Notes: generated by a model from the letters alone, not told the origin. 64,000 bases of DNA from Mycolicibacterium setense (GCF_000805385.1 NZ_JTJW01000005.1:1-64000), one strand, 5' to 3'. Shown: positions 1-11,585, counted from the stretch's first letter. Made by a program: numbers and translations.

Positions 1-34
1 TGCGGTTTCTGACAAAGGGGCATTACGGTGGGAC

Positions 35-99
35 ACGAAGACCTCCGAAGTGAGTTGGTGCGTTCCTAGACAGCTCGCACTTCACTCGGAGGTCTTCGT
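35..99. terminator. Long inverted repeat downstream of the nitroreductase gene
   Basis: ACGAAGACCTCCGA (35-48) is exactly complementary to 86-99. With one bulged base the pairing continues for four more (GTGA/TCAC). The structure lies about 45 bases beyond the stop of the minus-strand gene ending at 145, so it could end that transcript, although no T-run is visible. The spacer is about 37 bases, long for a simple terminator, so it could instead be the end of a mobile element. No transposase is visible in the window. Confidence 0.45.
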
Positions 100-144
100 T
101 ATGTCACCACGCCACGCCGTACCTAACGTCCGTGGTCAGTACAG

Positions 145-594
145 TTAGATCGGGTCCAACCGGAACACGGGGCAGCGCCCGGCCAGCGCTTCGAACTCGT
201 CCGGGTTGGGCCCGGTCACCAGGCCGGCGTTGCGCATGAAACCGACGCCGGTCGGAACCAGGACCGGGAACTGACGCAACAGCGGCCGGGCCTGCTCGGC
301 CGGGATCTCGACGACGCGCACCTGCTGGTCTTTGCGGCCCTGGTGCACGGTGGCCTCGCCGGCGGCGCGGGCGTTGGCCGCCCAGTCGCCTCCGGGCAGC
401 CCGCCCACGATGTAGCGGTGGCCGTCGACGGTCATCGGGGTGACCGGAGTCGAGCGGGGTTTCCCGCTCTTGCGGCCCCGCACGGTCAGCACCACCGGAC
501 CCTTGTCGCCACCGATGCCGAGCTTGTTCAGCCCGATCATCACCTTGTTGACGTACTTCAGCCACCACGGTGGCCGGATGCGCTCGTCAGCCAT
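145..594 (-). CDS. F420-dependent nitroreductase (DDN) family protein
   Basis: A 149-residue protein of the deazaflavin (F420)-dependent nitroreductase family, the split-barrel group that includes mycobacterial Ddn. The family signature VLTVRGRKSGKPRSTPV lies near residues 35-51, where the family binds the F420 phosphate and tail, followed by the GDWAANARAAG segment. These proteins generally use reduced F420 to reduce quinones or nitro compounds; the natural substrate here cannot be read from sequence. An upstream in-frame start would add 16 residues and run into the HAD gene; ATG 594 gives the typical N-terminus MADERIRPPWW and leaves 10 bases after the HAD stop. It probably shares a transcript with the HAD and sigma factor genes upstream. 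Confidence 0.85.
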   Translation of the reverse strand: MADERIRPPWWLKYVNKVMIGLNKLGIGGDKGPVVLTVRGRKSGKPRSTPVTPMTVDGHRYIVGGLPGGDWAANARAAGEATVHQGRKDQQVRVVEIPAEQARPLLRQFPVLVPTGVGFMRNAGLVTGPNPDEFEALAGRCPVFRLDPI

Positions 595-604
595 GGCTCC
601 CACC

Positions 605-1294
605 CTAGGTGCGGATACCGACACCGCGCAGGGCCGCGACAAGCCCGTCGGGCCGCTCGGCGGTGGGCAGTGGGTCGACGAGCGCGAATTGGCAACCCAG
701 CGCGCGGGCGCCGCCGTCGGCTTCCTCGCTGTCGCCGACCATCAGCGTGTCGGCGGCCGCCACAGCCAGACGGTCCAGTGCCGCGGTGAAAATGGCCGGG
801 TCGGGTTTGACCGCACCGACTTCGAAGGACAGCACGAACTCGTCGACGTGCGCGGCCGCGCCGATCGCAGCGAAGGCCGGCCGCACGTCGAAGGCGATGT
901 TGGAGACGACGGCCGTCCGGATTCCTTGTGCGCTCAGGCTTTTGAACACCTGCGCGGTGTCCGGGTAGGCCGTCCAGCTGGCTGGGTCGATCACCCGGTT
1001 GTAGAGCGATTCGGCGTGGTGTTCGGGTAGCCCGGACTCCCGCAGCACGTGCAGATAGGCCTCACGGTGCAGATGGGGTGCCAGGTCGCGGTTGACCCAG
1101 GCCCGGTACTGCTCGTCGGTCATCGCCACGGACCGCCCGGTCGGCGCGGTGAGCCGGCGCATCAACTCTGTCTGCACGTGGCCGTCGACCTCTCGCTCGT
1201 CGACGGCCATCCCGGCGAACCAGCTGTCCTGTTCCTCGAGGCGGAACAGGGTCCCGGAGAAGTCGAACAACACGGCCGACACCATGTCCGCCAT
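605..1294 (-). CDS. HAD-superfamily hydrolase
   Basis: A 229-residue haloacid dehalogenase-like hydrolase. Motif I is VLFDFSGTLF near residues 8-17; the canonical DxDxT is here DFSGT, with the second acidic residue replaced by Ser. Motif II is VVSNIAF, and the KPDPAIF plus VMVGDSEEAD-like segment (motifs III/IV, about residues 160-195) supplies the lysine and magnesium-binding acids. Loss of the second motif I aspartate, the general acid in HAD phosphatases, occurs in haloacid-dehalogenase-type and some divergent members, so phosphatase activity is uncertain. It starts 23 bases after the sigma factor stop and ends 10 bases before the nitroreductase gene, which suggests an operon. Confidence 0.8.
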   Translation of the reverse strand: MADMVSAVLFDFSGTLFRLEEQDSWFAGMAVDEREVDGHVQTELMRRLTAPTGRSVAMTDEQYRAWVNRDLAPHLHREAYLHVLRESGLPEHHAESLYNRVIDPASWTAYPDTAQVFKSLSAQGIRTAVVSNIAFDVRPAFAAIGAAAHVDEFVLSFEVGAVKPDPAIFTAALDRLAVAAADTLMVGDSEEADGGARALGCQFALVDPLPTAERPDGLVAALRGVGIRT

Positions 1295-1317
1295 AGTGCC
1301 ATGATGCCGGACGGGTA

Positions 1318-2556
1318 TCAGCCGCGTTCGCGGGTTGCCTTGCCCACCAGCACCTGTCGTTCCCGTTCGTTGTCGGCCAGGGCCGCGGCCCGGTCGAACT
1401 GTTCGGCAGCCTCGCGGTGTCGGCCCAGTCGGGACAACAGCTCGCCGCGGACACTGGGCAGCAGATATGAGTCGTCCAGGCCCTCGATGCCGTCGACGAT
1501 GGTCAGTGCCTCCTGGGGTCCCGATCGCATCGCGACGGCCACGGCGCGGTTGAGCTGCACCACGGGGGAGGGTGTGATCTGCAGCAGAGCGTCATAGAGG
1601 GCGACGATGCGAGCCCAGTCGGTGTCGGCTGCCGTCGGGGCCACCGCGTGGCATTCGGCGAGTGCGGCCTGTAGCGCATAGGGGCCCCAACCCCGTTGCT
1701 GCCGTGCGGCATTGGAGCGCTCAAGTGCGGCGACGCCGCGTTGGATCTGCGCACGGTCCCAGCGGGCCCGGTTCTGGTCTTCCAACAGGATGGGCCGGCC
1801 CTCGGTGTCGGTGCGGGCCGCAAAGCGCGAGGACTGGAACTCCATGAGCGCCACCAGGCCGTGGACCTCGGGTTCATCGGGCACCAGGGCGGCCAGCACG
1901 CGGCCCAATCGCAGTGCTTCGGTGCACAATTCGTCGCGGATCCAGCGCTGCCCGAAGGATGCCGAGTAGCCCTCGTTGTAGATCAGATAGACGACCGACA
2001 GCACCGCCGACAGTCGCTGTGGGTATTCGTCGCGGGGCGGCACCTCGAATGGCGGATTGGCCTGGGCCAGAGCCTTTTTGGCGCGGGTGATGCGGGCGGC
2101 TGCGGTGGCGGTCGAGATCAGGAAGGCCCGGGCAATCTCGTCGGTGCTCAACCCGCCGACCATGCGTAGCGTCAGCGCGATCTGAGCCTCGCGGGACAGC
2201 ACCGGGTGGGCGGCGATGAAGATCAGCCGCAGCACGTCGTCGTCGATCCGGTCGGGATCCCAGGCTTCCTCGACGTGTTCGGCCAGATCGCGGGCCAGCA
2301 CGGCGTACTTGGCGTCGAGGTTCTCCGCGCGCCGCCAGTGATCGATGGCCTTGCGTTTGGCCACCGTGGTCAGCCAGGCGCCGGGATTGCGCGGGACGCC
2401 GGTCTGCGGCCATTGCGTGAGCGCGTCGAGCAAGCCTTCGGAGGCCAGATCCTCGGCCAGGGCGACATCGCCGACGGTGCGCGTCAGTGTGGCCAGGATC
2501 TTGGCCGCCTCCATCCGCCACACCGCGTCGAGTGTCTGCCGGAGGTCCGTGGCCAC
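1318..2556 (-). CDS. ECF42-type RNA polymerase sigma factor with C-terminal TPR-like extension
   Basis: A 412-residue sigma-70 family protein, about twice the usual ECF length. Region 2 is near residues 10-85 (LASEGLLDALTQWP, then AWLTTVAKRKAIDHWRR). Region 4 is about 110-165, with helix-turn-helix LSTDEIARAFLISTATAAARI. The rest (about 180-412) is helical and matches the long SNOAL/TPR-like extension of the ECF42 group (YNEGYSAS, LNRAVAVAMRSGP, ELLSRLGRHREAAEQFDRAA). ECF42 factors have no classical anti-sigma factor and are typically coded beside a YCII/DGPF protein. One is present here (4460-4918), but fadD8 lies between them. It probably leads a transcript continuing into the HAD gene. Confidence 0.88.
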   Translation of the reverse strand: MATDLRQTLDAVWRMEAAKILATLTRTVGDVALAEDLASEGLLDALTQWPQTGVPRNPGAWLTTVAKRKAIDHWRRAENLDAKYAVLARDLAEHVEEAWDPDRIDDDVLRLIFIAAHPVLSREAQIALTLRMVGGLSTDEIARAFLISTATAAARITRAKKALAQANPPFEVPPRDEYPQRLSAVLSVVYLIYNEGYSASFGQRWIRDELCTEALRLGRVLAALVPDEPEVHGLVALMEFQSSRFAARTDTEGRPILLEDQNRARWDRAQIQRGVAALERSNAARQQRGWGPYALQAALAECHAVAPTAADTDWARIVALYDALLQITPSPVVQLNRAVAVAMRSGPQEALTIVDGIEGLDDSYLLPSVRGELLSRLGRHREAAEQFDRAAALADNERERQVLVGKATRERG

Positions 2557-2619
2557 CCCGCCATTGTGCCGAGCAGACGCAGAGTCGCACCGACACGCCG
2601 GCGAACGTGCAATTCTGCT

Positions 2620-2645
2620 GGGGGCCCCTCCCGCTTGCGGGGGAC
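2620..2645. terminator. GC-rich hairpin between fadD8 and the sigma factor gene
   Basis: The run CCCTCCCGCTTGCGGGGGA can fold into a short GC-rich stem just beyond the fadD8 stop and upstream of the sigma factor gene. It has no T-run. It supports separate transcription of fadD8 and the sigma factor gene, but the call is weak. Confidence 0.3.
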
Positions 2646-2662
2646 TGCTCGCGAGAGAAAAC

Positions 2663-4264
2663 TCAGCCGATAGCGCGGGCAGCGCCCTCCCAGAACTGGG
2701 CGCGGACGGCCTTCTTGTCGGGCTTGCCGAGTGCGGTCACCGGCACCGAGTCGACGACGACCACCTGTTTGGGTGATTGCACCGAGCCCTTGCGCTCCTT
2801 GACGGCGGCCTGGATCTCGGAGGTCACCTTGGCGACCGCATCCTCGTCGGCGGGAACATCGGGGCGCAGCACGATCACCGCAGTCACGGCCTCACCCCAC
2901 TTCTCGTCGGGGGTGCCGATCACGCATACCTGGGCCACCGAGGGATGTTCGGCCACAACGTCTTCCACCTCACGCGGGAACACGTTGAACCCGCCGGTGA
3001 CGATCATGTCCTTGACCCGGTCGACGATGAACCAGTAGCCGTCCTCGTCCTCGCGGGCCATGTCACCGGTGTGCAGCCAACCGTCCTTGAAGGTCTCGGC
3101 GGTGGCCTCGGGCAGTTTCCAGTAGCCCCCGGCGAGCAGCGGTCCGGACACGCAGATCTCGCCGACCTCGCCACGGGGCACCGGGTTGCCCTCGGCGTCG
3201 AGCAGTGCGGTCCGCGCGAACAGGGTCGGCCGGCCGCACGACGTCAGCCGCTTCTCGTCGTGGTCCTTCTTGCCCAGGTACGAGATCACCATCGGGGCCT
3301 CGGACTGGCCGTAGTACTGCGCGAAGATCGGCCCGAACCGCTTGAGTGCCTCGGCCAGCCGCACCGGATTCATCGCGGATGCGCCGTAGTACACCGTCTC
3401 CAGCGACGACAGATCGCGGGTGTGCGAATCCGGGTGGTCCATCAGTGCGTAGATCATCGACGGCACCAGCATGGTCGCGGTGATACGCCGCTCTTCGATC
3501 ACCCGCAGCACCTCGGCCGGGTCGAACTTGGGCAGCACGATCATCTCGCCGCCCTTGACGATCGTCGGGACGAAGAACGCGGCACCCGCGTGCGAGAGCG
3601 GCGTGCACATCAGGAAGCGCGGGTTCTCCGGCCACTCCCACTCGGCGAGTTGGACGGTGGTCATCGTGGTGATCGACCGCACGGTGCCCATCACGCCCTT
3701 GGGCTTACCGGTGGTGCCGCCGGTGTAGGTGAGCCCACCGATGTGGTCCGGCGGCAGCTCGGCGGCGACCAGCGGAGCAGGGGAGAATTTGGCGGCCTCG
3801 GCGACCAGATCGGTCGCCGCACCGTCCAGAGCGGGCGGAACCGGGCCGATGGTCAGGATCTGTCGCAGCGACGGCACCTTCTCCAGCAGCCCGACGGCGC
3901 GCTCGACGAATGCCGGCGTGGGATCGATGATCAGGGTCGTCACCTCGGCGTCGGACAGCACGTAAGCGTGATCGTCCAATGACCCGAGAGGGTGTAGTGC
4001 GGTGCGGCGGTACCCCTGGGTCTGACCGGCGCCGATGATCATCAGCACCTCGGGCCGGTTCAGCGACAGTAGGCCGACGCCTTCTCCGCTCCCCGCTCCG
4101 AGCGCTTCGAAGGCCTGAATGTACTGGCTGATGCGTTCCGCGAGCTCGCCACCGGTCAGTGTGGTGTCGCCGAGGAACAGCACGGGCTTGTCTTTGTTGC
4201 GCTTGAGTGCGCCGACGGTGAGGTGGCCGGAATGGAGCGGATGGTGCAGAAGATCATCACTCAT
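2663..4264 (-). CDS. fadD8: FadD8-like fatty-acid--CoA ligase
   Basis: A 533-residue ANL-superfamily acyl-adenylating enzyme that would activate a carboxylic acid with ATP and transfer it to CoA. The phosphate-binding loop YTGGTTGKPKG is at about residues 180-190. Further motifs are YYGQSEAP (A5-like), the GWLHTGD motif, DRVKDMIVTGGFNVFP at the hinge, and a C-terminal lysine in TALGKPDKK. Collinearity with M. tuberculosis (Rv0551c beside the Rv0552 amidohydrolase and menC) supports FadD8. The first possible ATG (4327) adds 21 poor residues; ATG 4264 gives the normal N-terminus MSDDLLHHPLHSG. The spacing to both neighbours (195 and 106 bases) suggests its own transcript. The acyl substrate is unknown. 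Confidence 0.88.
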   Translation of the reverse strand: MSDDLLHHPLHSGHLTVGALKRNKDKPVLFLGDTTLTGGELAERISQYIQAFEALGAGSGEGVGLLSLNRPEVLMIIGAGQTQGYRRTALHPLGSLDDHAYVLSDAEVTTLIIDPTPAFVERAVGLLEKVPSLRQILTIGPVPPALDGAATDLVAEAAKFSPAPLVAAELPPDHIGGLTYTGGTTGKPKGVMGTVRSITTMTTVQLAEWEWPENPRFLMCTPLSHAGAAFFVPTIVKGGEMIVLPKFDPAEVLRVIEERRITATMLVPSMIYALMDHPDSHTRDLSSLETVYYGASAMNPVRLAEALKRFGPIFAQYYGQSEAPMVISYLGKKDHDEKRLTSCGRPTLFARTALLDAEGNPVPRGEVGEICVSGPLLAGGYWKLPEATAETFKDGWLHTGDMAREDEDGYWFIVDRVKDMIVTGGFNVFPREVEDVVAEHPSVAQVCVIGTPDEKWGEAVTAVIVLRPDVPADEDAVAKVTSEIQAAVKERKGSVQSPKQVVVVDSVPVTALGKPDKKAVRAQFWEGAARAIG

Positions 4265-4442
4265 GGGGTCCAGATTAGAACGTGTTCCAGAAATTGTTGA
4301 GCCGATCCCCCGATGTCGGTGTAACACCAGGTCACCGCGGACCGAAATACAGGTAGTTCGCTACTCGCGCCGGACTGCTCGGCGCTGCTTAATGTCACTG
4401 ATGTGGGGGGTGGGAGCCAGACCCCGGTGGGTTAGGGACCGC

Positions 4443-4458
4443 CGGGGCCTGTGCCCCG
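4443..4458 (-). terminator. Short GC hairpin after the YCII gene
   Basis: CGGGGC (4443-4448) pairs with GCCCCG (4453-4458) around a CTGT loop, immediately 3' of the minus-strand YCII stop codon at 4460. It has a compact six-base stem and no T-tract, as is usual for mycobacterial terminators. It probably separates this gene from fadD8. Confidence 0.4.
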
Positions 4459-4459
4459 A

Positions 4460-4918
4460 TCAGCGGTTGGCGGCCTCACGCGCCTGCTTGGCGAGCTTCT
4501 CGGCCAGCTCGGCCTTCCACTGGATCTCTTTCTGAACCCACTCGTTGTCCTGCGGAAACTCATCGGTTTCGCTGACCCGGCGCACCTCCAGCTTCACGCC
4601 GCTACCCAGTGGGCATTTCTGCGCCCACTGCTTGGCCTCCTCCTTGGAGGACACGTCGAGAATCCAGAACCCGTTGAACAGCTCCTTGGCCTCGGTGTAC
4701 GGGCCGTCGGTGACCACCGGGGGATCAGCATTGAAATCGACGACGAAGCCTTCGCCGGGGTCGGTCAGGCCCTCGCCGGCCAGCAGCACGCCGGCCTTGA
4801 TGAGCTCCTCGTTGTACCGGCCCATGGACGCGATGATCTCGTCGAAGTCGATGTTCTGCTCGGCCATCGCGACCTCGGCCTCGGGGGTGGAACGCATGAT
4901 CAGCATGTAGCGCGACAT
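4460..4918 (-). CDS. YCII/DGPF domain protein
   Basis: A 152-residue YCII-related (DGPF) protein. The N-terminus MSRYMLIMRSTPEAE, the GEGLTDP segment and the segment VTDGPYTEAKELFNGFWIL (about residues 76-94, carrying the DGPF-type signature as DGPY) are typical of the family. A family-specific basic C-terminal helix follows (EIQWKAELAEKLAKQA). These small ferredoxin-like-fold proteins have no firmly established activity, but many lie beside ECF42 sigma factors and are regarded as part of that regulon. The ECF42 factor here is 1.9 kb away with fadD8 between. A GAGAC-like segment lies just upstream of ATG 4918. Confidence 0.88.
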   Translation of the reverse strand: MSRYMLIMRSTPEAEVAMAEQNIDFDEIIASMGRYNEELIKAGVLLAGEGLTDPGEGFVVDFNADPPVVTDGPYTEAKELFNGFWILDVSSKEEAKQWAQKCPLGSGVKLEVRRVSETDEFPQDNEWVQKEIQWKAELAEKLAKQAREAANR

Positions 4919-5079
4919 TGTGTGTCTCCTTCTGGTGTCGGGAAGGGGCCCGCTTATCGTGCCCTCGTTACTACGTCGAACGGCACCCCCACGAAATCGA
5001 CACGGGCCGACAAACTTTTTGAAATTTTTCGAATCCGCTGGCCAACTGGTTCTTAAACACCGCCGATAGATGTGGATCC

Positions 5080-6246
5080 ATGATCAACAGGAAGGCTCCG
5101 CTGTGGCAGGTGACCGGTGCGCTGGTGGTGGTGTTCGTGTCGACGGGCGCGATGTTCGCGATGACCCGCTGGACGGACCGCCCCATGGTCAGCGTGGGGC
5201 CGGTGGTCGGGTACGCGACGGTGCAGGACCAGGACGCCGTCGTGGTGGCTTACGGACGGTCCGGTGGGACAGTCGGCCCGCCGTTCGGGTCCGGCGACCA
5301 CTGGCAGCAACGGGTGGCCGCGGTCTCGTTGGACACCGGCGAACTGCTGTGGGACATCCAGTTGCACGCCAAAGAGGGATGGGAGCGGGGCGTGCTCGCC
5401 GTGTCCGGCGGGTTGGCGTACGTCGCAAGCGATGAGGGGCTTTCGGTCGTCAGGGCTGAGGACGGCAGCGTGGTCCTGGGCGACCTGGGTGACGACTACG
5501 TCGAGGCTTTCAACGGCTACAACGTCGACCCCCGGATCAACGCCGTTGTCGCGCTGACCGATTCCGGTGAGGTCGAGGCAGTGCCGTTGGGTACCACGGA
5601 CGTCGCCGCGGTGACCGACGACGTCGCCGACGCGTGGCGCACCACTCTGATCGGGGATTCCGCGCCGACGCGCGACGCGGAGTTCGGCATCATCCACGTC
5701 GATCCGGCCGCGATGCCGGGCGGCATGGTGCTGCCCGACGGCGAGCTCCTGTCGGTGCCCAAGCCCTATCTGTCACCGGATCCGGCGTTGATGCGCGGGG
5801 GCCGGGAGCTGGCCCGGCTCGACGGCCTCACGAATCGGGAACTCGTTTACGAGGTGGTGCGCACCCCGGCCGCGTTGGCCACGCCCGAGCAACTCAAGGA
5901 GGGCATCGGCATGTTCGACCACCATCATTCGTCGGCGGTCCCGCTCGGCATCGCCCACGGTGTCGTGCTGGTGAAAGGGGAACCGGTCGACCGTCCCGGC
6001 ATCGAGGAGTTGCGGCTGTTCGACATCGAGACCGGTGACACCCTCGCGGTGGTCGACAACCTCGACGGCTACGTGCGTGCCACCGCGACCCCGGTCGGGC
6101 CGATCCTGGTGATCGGCGCCGGCGACGGCCATGGTCTGGACAACGACCGCCTGATCGTCGTGCACCCGGACGGTCGGACCACGATGACTCAGATCGGCGT
6201 CACGGATTTCTGGGGACGCACCCGGGCGCACGTCGCCACGCCTTAG
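5080..6246 (+). CDS. Membrane-anchored PQQ-type beta-propeller protein
   Basis: A 388-residue protein with one N-terminal membrane segment (residues 9-28, WQVTGALVVVFVSTGAMFAM) and a predicted extracytoplasmic body. It contains repeated blade-like units of the PQQ/quinoprotein type: VAAVSLDTGELLWDIQL, AYVASDEGLSVVRAEDGSVV, LRLFDIETGDTLAVVDN, LIVVHPDGRTTMTQI. No lipobox or catalytic residues are recognised, so a binding or scaffold role is likely. It may belong to the group annotated after P. aeruginosa PA2928, but this is not certain. The region before ATG 5080 is unusually A/T-rich for this genome (TTTTTGAAATTTTTCGAA, 5015-5033). The amidohydrolase gene starts 9 bases downstream, so the two are probably co-transcribed. 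Confidence 0.75.
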   Translation: MINRKAPLWQVTGALVVVFVSTGAMFAMTRWTDRPMVSVGPVVGYATVQDQDAVVVAYGRSGGTVGPPFGSGDHWQQRVAAVSLDTGELLWDIQLHAKEGWERGVLAVSGGLAYVASDEGLSVVRAEDGSVVLGDLGDDYVEAFNGYNVDPRINAVVALTDSGEVEAVPLGTTDVAAVTDDVADAWRTTLIGDSAPTRDAEFGIIHVDPAAMPGGMVLPDGELLSVPKPYLSPDPALMRGGRELARLDGLTNRELVYEVVRTPAALATPEQLKEGIGMFDHHHSSAVPLGIAHGVVLVKGEPVDRPGIEELRLFDIETGDTLAVVDNLDGYVRATATPVGPILVIGAGDGHGLDNDRLIVVHPDGRTTMTQIGVTDFWGRTRAHVATP

Positions 6247-6255
6247 CATCCGAGC

Positions 6256-7875
6256 ATGACGAGCCCGATCGAGTCAGCTGATCTCGTCCTCTACGGAACC
6301 ATCCTCACCGTCGACGCCGCGCAGCCCACCGCGGAGGCGCTCGCGGTGTCCCGCGGCCGCATCGTCGCGGTCGGGTCCAGGTCGGATGTGGCACCGTGGG
6401 TCGGCCCGGACACCGACGTCCGCGCGGTAGGCGGCTGCGTCATGCCGGGATTCGTTGAGGCGCATGGTCATCCGTTGATGGAGGCGGTGGCGTTGTCCGG
6501 GCGCATCGTCGACATCCGTCCGGTCACCCTGCCCGACGCGGAGGCGGTGCTCGATGCGATTCGGGGCGAGGTGGCCGAACGCGGGGCCGACGGTGCCTTC
6601 TTGAACGGCTGGGATCCGCTGCTGCAGCACGGGTTGCCCCAGCCCACCTTGGCCTGGCTGGACACCGTCGCGCCGGATACCCCGCTGGTGATCGTGCACA
6701 ACTCCGGCCACAAGGCGTACTTCAACTCCGCGGCGGCCCGCCGCTCCGGACTGACGAAGGACACTCCGGATCCCAAGGGCGCCAAGTACGGCCGCGACGC
6801 GGAAGGCAATCTCGACGGCACGGCCGAGGAGACCGGAGCGGTGTTCCGGCTGCTGGGCGATGCCATCTCGGTGAGCGACTATCCGGCCATGCTGGCCGCC
6901 GAATGTGCACGGCTGAACCGCGCCGGGCTGACCACGTGCTCTGAGATGGCGTTCGACCCGATGTTCCGGCCGCTGCTGGCGCAGTTGCACGATCAGTTGA
7001 CGGTGCGGTTGCGCACCTACGAGATGTCCACCGCAGCCCTGCACACCGATGCCGGCCCCTTCGAGGGCGACGACATCGTGCGTCAGGTCGGCATCAAGAT
7101 CTGGGTCGACGGGTCACCCTGGATCGGCAACATCGACCTGACGTTCCCGTACCTGGATACCGACGCCACCCGGACCATCGGCGTGGTGCCCGGCTCCTGC
7201 GGGCACGCCAATTACACGAAAGATCAGCTGGCCGAGATCGTCGGCACGTTCTTTCCGCAGGGCTGGCAGCTGGCCTGCCACGTGCACGGCGACGCCGGGG
7301 TCGACACCATCCTCGACGTGTACGAAGACGCCCTGCGCGCGCATCCCCGCGATGATCACCGCCTGCGCCTCGAACACGTCGGCGCCATCACACCCGAGCA
7401 GTTGCGGCGTGCGCACGCCCTCGGCGTCACGTGCAGTCTGTTCGTCGATCATCTGCATTACTGGGGTGACGTGCTCGTCGACGGGTTGTTCGGCCCCGAG
7501 CACGGCGAACGGTGGATGCCGGCCGGATCGGCCGTTGCCACCGGTATGCGGATCTCGCTGCACAACGATCCGCCGGTCACGCCGGAGGAGCCGCTGCGCA
7601 ACATCAGCGTGGCTGTCACGAGGACCGCGCCGAGCGGGCGTGTCCTGGCGCCCGAGGAGCGGCTGACCGTTGAGCAGGGGATCCGGGCGCAGACCATCGA
7701 TGCGGCATGGCAGTTGTTCGCCGACAACGTGATCGGTTCGCTCGAGATCGGCAAGTACGCCGACCTGGTCATCCTGTCGGCGGACCCGCGCGAGACCGCC
7801 CCGGAAGGCATCGCCGACCTGGAGGTACAGGCCACGTTCCTAGCGGGCAGGCAGGTTTATCCGAAAGCCGGTTGA
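6256..7875 (+). CDS. YtcJ-like amidohydrolase family protein (Rv0552-like)
   Basis: A 539-residue metal-dependent amidohydrolase of the YtcJ/exoenzyme regulatory type. It has an N-terminal beta-sandwich (VLYGTILTVDAAQPTAEALAV), the metal-binding HGHP motif at about residues 72-75, CHVHGDAG and RLEHVGAI mid-protein, and the C-terminal composite strand LEIGKYADLVILSADP. The substrate is unknown; the family hydrolyses amide or ester bonds in small molecules. It matches the M. tuberculosis gene between fadD8 and menC in position. The start ATG 6256 is 9 bases after the preceding stop. Confidence 0.88.
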   Translation: MTSPIESADLVLYGTILTVDAAQPTAEALAVSRGRIVAVGSRSDVAPWVGPDTDVRAVGGCVMPGFVEAHGHPLMEAVALSGRIVDIRPVTLPDAEAVLDAIRGEVAERGADGAFLNGWDPLLQHGLPQPTLAWLDTVAPDTPLVIVHNSGHKAYFNSAAARRSGLTKDTPDPKGAKYGRDAEGNLDGTAEETGAVFRLLGDAISVSDYPAMLAAECARLNRAGLTTCSEMAFDPMFRPLLAQLHDQLTVRLRTYEMSTAALHTDAGPFEGDDIVRQVGIKIWVDGSPWIGNIDLTFPYLDTDATRTIGVVPGSCGHANYTKDQLAEIVGTFFPQGWQLACHVHGDAGVDTILDVYEDALRAHPRDDHRLRLEHVGAITPEQLRRAHALGVTCSLFVDHLHYWGDVLVDGLFGPEHGERWMPAGSAVATGMRISLHNDPPVTPEEPLRNISVAVTRTAPSGRVLAPEERLTVEQGIRAQTIDAAWQLFADNVIGSLEIGKYADLVILSADPRETAPEGIADLEVQATFLAGRQVYPKAG

Positions 7876-7905
7876 CGGCTCGCGTCCCGTGGCACGCTCT
7901 GGGGC

Positions 7906-10529
<2,624 letters not shown>

Positions 10530-10543
10530 GCATCATTGAGCTT

Positions 10544-11503
10544 GTGCCCGCCCTCGACGACATCCTGGACCGCCTGCATGTCGTCGCCCTGCCGATGCGG
10601 GTCCGCTTCCGCGGCATCACGGTTCGTGAGGTGGCGCTGATCGACGGCCCGGCCGGCTGGGGCGAGTTCGGCGCGTTCCTCGAATACGAACCGCCGGAGG
10701 CCGCGGCTTGGTTGGCCGCCGGGATCGAGGCGGCCTATCGGCCGCCGCCGCCGGTGTACCGCGACCGTGTCCCGATCAATGCCACCGTGCCCGCGGTGCC
10801 TGCCGCTCAGGTGCCCGAGGTGCTGTCGCGTTTCCCCGGTGCGCGGACGGCCAAGGTCAAGGTCGCCGAGCCGGGGCAGACCTTGGCCGACGACGTGGCA
10901 CGGGTCAACGCGGTGCGTGCGCAGGTTCCGGTGGTGCGCGTCGATGCCAATGGCGGCTGGACGCTGCAACAGGCGGTCGACGCCGCGGCCGCGCTGACCG
11001 CTGACGGGCCGCTGGAGTATCTGGAGCAGCCATGCGCGACGGTCGAGGAGTTGGCCGCGTTGCGGCGGAAGGTGGCAGTGCCGATCGCCGCGGACGAGTC
11101 GATTCGCAAGGCCGACGATCCTCTGCGGGTGGTGCGGGCCCGTGCGGCTGACGTCGCGGTGCTCAAGGTGGCGCCGCTGGGCGGGGTGGCACGGATGCTC
11201 GATATTGCCGCCCAGATCGACATCCCCATCGTGGTGTCCAGTGCGCTGGATTCCGCGGTCGGCATCGCGCGCGGACTGCTGGCCGCCGCGGCACTGCCCG
11301 AGTTGGAGCATGCGTGCGGTCTGGGCACTGGCGGATTCTTCGTCGACGACGTCGCCGAGGTGCCCGCGCCGGTGGACGGGTACCTGCCGGTCGGGGCGGT
11401 CGTGCCCGATTCCGCCCGGCTTTCCGCGCTGGCGGCGGCCCCGCAGCGGCGGCAATGGTGGATCGATCGGGTGCGGGAGTGCTATCCGCTGGTATCGGAG
11501 TAG
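10544..11503 (+). CDS. menC: o-Succinylbenzoate synthase
   Basis: A 319-residue enolase-superfamily enzyme that dehydrates SHCHC to o-succinylbenzoate in menaquinone synthesis. Catalytic features are visible: the lysine motif AKVKVAEPG, metal ligands in RVDANGGW, LEQPC and ADES, and the second lysine in VLKVAPLGG. The sequence and length match M. tuberculosis Rv0553 almost throughout. The open frame extends upstream into the mycolyltransferase gene; GTG 10544 gives the conserved N-terminus (VPALDDILDRLHVVALPMRV) and is 15 bases after the preceding stop. Confidence 0.94.
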   Translation: MPALDDILDRLHVVALPMRVRFRGITVREVALIDGPAGWGEFGAFLEYEPPEAAAWLAAGIEAAYRPPPPVYRDRVPINATVPAVPAAQVPEVLSRFPGARTAKVKVAEPGQTLADDVARVNAVRAQVPVVRVDANGGWTLQQAVDAAAALTADGPLEYLEQPCATVEELAALRRKVAVPIAADESIRKADDPLRVVRARAADVAVLKVAPLGGVARMLDIAAQIDIPIVVSSALDSAVGIARGLLAAAALPELEHACGLGTGGFFVDDVAEVPAPVDGYLPVGAVVPDSARLSALAAAPQRRQWWIDRVRECYPLVSE

Positions 11504-11585
11504 GGCGGTCTCGGCTGCGAGCTGCCGCGGTGCCACAACTGTCACACCGGCACCAGGAAGTCGCGGGCGTATGCGGTCTGGAAAT

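Noticed and set aside
2557..2662. Single operon from the YCII gene through fadD8 to the sigma factor
   Set aside because: Gaps of 195 and 106 bases with hairpins in both make one continuous transcript unlikely, though it was not excluded.
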